A DNA stretch of 64,000 nt from the NCBI GenBank assembly GCA_009192285.1, contig WBVU01000015.1, forward strand, positions 124,001-188,000, read 5' to 3'. Numbering within the stretch: position 1 is the first letter of the stretch; the number at the start of each line of letters is the position of its first letter. Of the stretch, positions 60,313-64,000 are shown in pieces. The stretch comes from Morchella semilibera. Its lineage: Eukaryota > Ascomycota > Pezizomycetes > Pezizales > Morchellaceae. Below the pieces are notes generated by a model. It made no database searches and was not told the origin of the DNA. It worked only from the letters and a program-made list of their open reading frames with translations. Both the position numbers and the translations under genes were made by a program.

Positions 60313-60487
60313 TGGAGGACTTCCCGTAGGCTGTTCTATTCCTATTTTTTCTTCTATTCAATAGGATAGAAGCAATCAAAGACAAAGGTACCAAGTCTGT
60401 AGGTAAAGAAAGATCTCTCTGTTCTATTTGGTCGCTAGTCCAGAATCCACCCCCGAACAGAACCTATTACCTACGGGAAGTCCTCCA
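60313..60487. repeat. 18-bp perfect inverted repeat, MITE-like
   Basis: TGGAGGACTTCCCGTAGG (60313-60330) is the exact reverse complement of 60470-60487. The 175-bp unit has no coding capacity and abuts hairpin copy B, so one may have inserted beside or into the other. Confidence 0.5.
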
Positions 60488-61028
60488 CTAAATTTTTGTA
60501 TAACGCTGAAGTAAGACGATAGGCTGAATACAATCTTTCGGTATTAATGTTCTTAATAGGAGAGAGGGAGCCCAAGCCTTCTCTCCTCGACTAAGTACCA
60601 CTAATAGACTAATGACATTTACCACTGTGGCCTACACACCGTGGTTGGTTACTTACATGATGCCTAACCCTTAGTGATTGTGGTACAGGTTACCGCAGAC
60701 GCTGCTATATCAGGCTGTCTACAAAACATGGACCCGGTGTTTCCCAGCTTGGAAAGTGCAGCTCGCTTTACACCCATGAATAGCTTGCCCGCTGAACTAC
60801 GCATGAGTGGGCTAGGGATATCCCATAATTTGACGTTTGAGGGTTAGGGGACATTTCCTTCTACCACCCAAACACACCATGCATGCTACAACTACAACTC
60901 CCAGTAGCACGCAGTTAACCTTCTTGACAGGTTACCAAAAATTTTGTTACGTCTTTTATTCAGATCCCTAATCTACTTTACTGACCTAATGAATTGAAAA
61001 AAATACGAACATAGAAGAAAAAACCCTT

Positions 61029-62593
61029 TCAAGATTTTGAAACTGCGGCACTAAAAGATAGGTCAGCATAGAATGATACATATTTGGTGGGAGGCGTACG
61101 AGATAACTTGTGTCCTAAAGAAGCCACCTTTCGTCCGCTCAATTACCTGTTGGTATACAGATTGTGGAGGATGATTCATGATAACAGTTCCCTAAGACAA
61201 ATATTAGTATCAACCGCTTGAAGGCGCACAATAAACCAAGCCCATCGACTTACATCCTTGTAGTCGATCTTCGCGTCGACCCTAGTGTCGCGGATCAAGT
61301 TGACAATCCACTTTTCACCCTCATCCTGACTCAAATTCAGCCTCTGCGCCAAGTCCTTGATATCAATGCGCTGGTGGATCTTGCAATAGCTCTCAGAGAT
61401 CAGGTGTCTTGCTGAATCCACAAACTCCTCGGCAGTAGCAACCAGGAAGAAATCGCTCTTGAGAACCTCCTCTGCCTCTCCTAGCTTGCGCTGCGCCTCC
61501 TCGAAGTCAAAGTCAATGTACAGGGCAGCAACGAAATCGATGATAGGGTCGCGGTACTCGTAAATCTCCTGCTTCACTATTCGGACGAGATCCTTGAGCT
61601 GCTTCTGGTATTGTACAGTATTTCTGTTCCTATTGCGATTGGTGATGACAGCGGCAGCAATATATCTAAGGATCCATGGGCAGGATGTTTGGACCGTATT
61701 GATGTAGGCAGGTGAAAAAAACATCTCAAGAAGCGTATCCTTAGAGGGCTCGTGGTTGAAGAAGGGGAATAGGCACCAGTGAAGCAACCATGTCCTGTGT
61801 TGAAGCTGTTCGAGAGGATTGTTGTATAGCTTTTGTTCAATCAGGTCCTTGACCTTTGTAACCTCCTCCATTGCACCTTCCCAATTGGTCATCAAAATTT
61901 CACAGGCAAGCTTCCCCCAGGTAGCCTGGCTGGTCTTGTCTGAATCCGTAGACTATTAAACAGAAACATAAGTACCAGGAAGTGCGGCCAATTAAAGGCT
62001 GAACATACCAAAACACGGAACTGATAAAGGATATCGGCGGCAGCAGCATAGTCTCCACACCTGAATCGTTGCCTTCCATACTCAAAAAGTACATTGACAC
62101 TTTCGACTGTAACCTTTATGAAAATAATCCTAGATTAGCTCTCAGCTTTTACTTTCAAGTCATGCTTCTCCCCCATTGTTCAGAGCAAGTATACCCCATG
62201 ATTATCTTTCAAGTACTGCATATTCTGCATCTTATCACTTCGTAAATTCCCCACAACATCCGGGTCCTCAAGCAGCTGCATAACCTTCTCACTTTGTTCC
62301 CCAAGGTCCTTTAACCTCTGTAAGACTACCTCCCTCTTCCCAACTAGCTCTTCGGGAGGCTCGTCGGTGTTGTGAATTTTTGTGTACAGTGAGCTGACAA
62401 AATCCACCATGTCCGAGCCCTTCATCAGATCGTACTTCGCCTGGGTGATTTCTTCATCGGTGAATATTCCACGCTGCTGTACAAATTCGAGTAGTGGGAA
62501 TACTAGGTGTCGGTCAAGATGGGGCATCAGCTTAGGGATGAGATCATATGAGACAGCAACATCGTTGCTGCCAGCTTCCACACTGTCGGCCAT
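61029..62593 (-). CDS. INT6: Eukaryotic translation initiation factor 3 subunit E (eIF3e / INT6)
   Basis: Subunit of the eIF3 complex, which recruits the 40S ribosome to mRNA. Exons (minus): 62593-62195, 62113-62009, 61952-61254, 61191-61100, 61050-61029; 438 aa. The N-terminus has [20 protein letters not shown] and [15 protein letters not shown]. Next come [37 protein letters not shown] and [15 protein letters not shown]. The PCI domain has [29 protein letters not shown] and [19 protein letters not shown]. It ends [20 protein letters not shown] and [14 protein letters not shown]. The last coding exon is only 22 nt; reading past its donor would give a tail unlike the family. Confidence 0.95.
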
Positions 62594-62884
62594 GTTCGAG
62601 GATATTTGACGTCAGCTCCAGAAAACTCCAGTTAGAGCTGTTGTTGTTTAATCTGATTTTGGGTGTTTTGGCTCGTAGCGTTGTTGATGGTTGCAGGAGA
62701 CAGATGTGGGGTTGCAAAGGACTGTCTTTTTTTTTCCTCCCTCCCCGCCAAACGAGACCTCGTACGCCAAGACATCTAGTCGGTCCCGCCATCTAATATG
62801 GCGCGCGGTTTTCCCAGACCACAGTTCCTACGGTATCGCGAATCCCCCACCCAGAAAAACAAAAACCAATTGGCATTGAGCATC
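62594..62884. promoter_or_regulatory. Compact bidirectional promoter (eIF3e / mL49)
   Basis: 291 bp separate the start codons of two divergent translation genes. A T-run at 62727-62736 and a CT-rich tract follow. An in-frame upstream ATG for mL49 at 62798 would shorten the space to 204 bp. Confidence 0.4.
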
Positions 62885-63327
62885 ATGCTATATCCATACT
62901 CCCTTTCAACTGCCCTCAGGGCTCTGCGTTCTCAAGTCCTCTACCAGACCCGCAGTGCTCGGTTCACCACCACCACAACCCGACGGGCAGAAGAGAGTGA
63001 GCTCTCCTCCTCCTCCTCATGCTACTCAATTGACGACTTAACTAACCTCCTTCAGTCACCCCTGAACGCCAATCCCAAATTCCCTATTTCATCCACCGCA
63101 GCAAGACCAACAACCTCCCCGTGTACGAAGAACTCCGCGGGAGCAATAGGGAAGAGACACGGATACGCAAGATTGACGGAGATCTTAATGCGCTGAGAAA
63201 CCATATAGTCAACCATTTGGGCATCAACAAGGAACTCGTCTCAATCAATGGGCGTACGAGACATGTCATAATTAAGGGACGGTTTAAGAAGGATCTATCC
63301 TCGTGGTTGCAGGGACTGGGATTTTGA
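62885..63327 (+). CDS. IMG2: Mitochondrial large ribosomal subunit protein mL49 (Img2)
   Basis: Protein of the mitochondrial large ribosomal subunit. Exons 62885-62996 and 63056-63327; 127 aa. The chosen ATG gives a typical presequence (MLYPYSLSTALRALRSQVLY, then TRSARFTTTTTRR). Intron 62997-63055 (GTGAGC...TTCAG) restores the frame of TPERQSQIPYFIHRSKTNNL. Then PVYEELRG, RIRKIDGDLNALR and INGRTRHVIIKGRFK give the mL49 fold. An in-frame ATG at 62798 would add 29 residues and is less likely. Confidence 0.9.
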
Positions 63328-63702
63328 TGTCTTATCTGACATCTCAAGGTGCCAAAGCATTTCGCGGTTTCAGGATACCTTAATATAAACTCTGCATGTT
63401 CATTTTATTATCCGGCGTTTCCCTTTCCTATTGTAAAAAAAAAAAAAAAAAAACTCATATAAGTGTACAAAGTTAACAGAGGCATAAATTACCCTCCAAA
63501 ATATCGTTCCACCGTTTAGTTAGATGCAAGGGGCGCCGATGATCCCCCATAGTAAAGTACAGAACAAAAAAAGAAATAGCAAAGTGATATAGTAATTTCC
63601 ACAATGAAACAGACTTGATCCCAGCATTTTATACAACGAACTATCCTAACCCCACCTCTGCGCCCCGCAGTACAGACCATTACAAAAAGATACCTATTCC
63701 CT
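63328..63702. other. Convergent intergenic region mL49 / edge gene
   Basis: 3' flanks of two convergent genes with an A-run at about 63436-63453. Nothing else supported. Confidence 0.4.
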
Positions 63703-63960
63703 TCAATCATTCAGCCCCGCATAAGTACAAAGCTGCTTAACAATAGCACCGTCTATCTGAACTGTCAACAACGCCCCCAAAAGACTCTCTTTCTTCGGCA
63801 ATACCCCCAGCGGAACTCTCGATGCCTCATCTTTTCCAAGTCCTGACTTTTCTGCCAACCTTTGTAGAACTGCCATTCCCCGGTGTGTGATCCGTGCGAA
63901 TGGTTGTGAGTCATCCGGATTTGGCATCTTACCGCCTTGTCGAGGATGCATTGGGCCAAC
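63703..63960 (-). CDS. 3' part of an unidentified gene (partial)
   Basis: The open frame ends at 63703 and is preceded by a likely acceptor (CCCCAG at 63961-63966), with the rest of the gene beyond the window. The visible C-terminal part contains MPNPDDSQPFARITHRGMAV, LQRLAEKSGLGKDEASRVPL, GVLPKKESLLGALLTVQIDG and AIVKQLCTYAGLND. The pattern LLGALLTVQIDGAIVKQL looks like a winged-helix end but I do not recognise the family. A GTAAG within the frame could mark another intron, so even this reading is uncertain. Confidence 0.45.
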   Translation of the reverse strand, partial: VGPMHPRQGGKMPNPDDSQPFARITHRGMAVLQRLAEKSGLGKDEASRVPLGVLPKKESLLGALLTVQIDGAIVKQLCTYAGLND

Positions 63961-64000
63961 CTGGGGACTCAATAAACATACCAGCCGCAGTAGGCTGAGG

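Larger units (their letters stand above)
59972..61028. other. Intergenic region kinesin / eIF3e
   Basis: 1.06 kb without a gene. It holds the nested-hairpin element copy B (60224-60302) and directly next to it an 18-bp inverted repeat (60313-60487). Confidence 0.45.

Noticed and set aside
62997-63055. Apparent frameshift within mL49
   Set aside because: Explained by a 59-bp intron with GTGAGC donor, CTAAC branch and CAG acceptor.

Overview
This window is nuclear DNA of a filamentous ascomycete. Almost every gene is split by short introns (about 50-110 bp) with GTRNGT-like donors, CTNAC/CTAAC branch sites and YAG acceptors, and the products are clearly fungal (Rpn9, Aim24, Ubp8, Efm5, Ytp1-like, Img2/mL49, Ldb17, Rbd2, a fungal-type Cu-only SOD). 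Gene spacing of about 0.4-2.6 kb, the intron-rich models and many small inverted-repeat elements would fit a Pezizomycete or a related early-branching Pezizomycotina lineage; that placement is inference. All exon models were built by hand from codon phase, splice motifs and family similarity. Each spliced coding sequence given is an exact multiple of three without an internal stop.

Layout. 0.5-6.0 kb: NDUFA9-like complex I subunit (-), Rpn9 (+), Aim24 (-). 7.0-8.0 kb: a secreted proline-rich protein with a repeated motif (-), function unknown. 9.9-11.9 kb: mitochondrial dihydrolipoamide dehydrogenase (+). 13.0 kb: tRNA-Thr(AGU) (-). 14.1-16.0 kb: Ubp8 (-). 17.5-19.3 kb: SF3A3/Prp9 (-). 20.5-21.6 kb: Efm5 (+). 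22.5-24.6 kb: Ytp1-like membrane protein (+). 26.1-28.8 kb: fungal transcription-factor-like protein without a visible zinc cluster (+). 29.7-30.4 kb: secreted Cu-only SOD (-). 31.8-32.6 kb: ribosomal protein eL6 (+). 33.0-34.3 kb: unknown leucine-rich protein (-). 36.5-37.7 kb: Otu1 (+). 38.1-38.7 kb: Bud20 (-). 39.3-42.2 kb: aconitase (+). 42.8-43.9 kb: pyrroline-5-carboxylate reductase (-). 44.6-45.7 kb: rhomboid Rbd2 (+). 48.3-49.9 kb: Ldb17/SPIN90 (-). 51.3-53.3 kb: oxysterol-binding protein (-). 54.2-57.2 kb: Msh2 (+). 57.7-60.0 kb: kinesin-10-like motor (-). 61.0-62.6 kb: eIF3e (-). 62.9-63.3 kb: mL49 (+). 63.7 kb to the edge: 3' end of an unidentified gene (-).

The genes are mostly unrelated housekeeping functions: mitochondrial energy metabolism (NDUFA9, LPD1, ACO1), protein turnover (Rpn9, Ubp8, Otu1, Rbd2), translation (eL6, eIF3e, mL49, Bud20, Efm5), DNA repair and chromosome movement (Msh2, kinesin). 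No secondary-metabolite cluster, provirus, CRISPR array or defence island was seen. Several genes are head to head and share a promoter region (NDUFA9/RPN9, BUD20/ACO1, PRO3/RBD2, OSH/MSH2, eIF3e/mL49).

The less ordinary content is: a dispersed terminal motif CGAGTGATAT (six copies); a strongly repeated palindrome TACATGTA (twelve copies, all intergenic); several MITE- or foldback-like inverted-repeat elements, concentrated at 45.7-48.3 kb; very small exons in three genes (14, 18, 20, 27 and 28 nt); a GC-AG intron in UBP8; and the secreted proline-rich gene in which a motif recurs three times across phase-1 introns. I did not find a convincing new multi-gene system.
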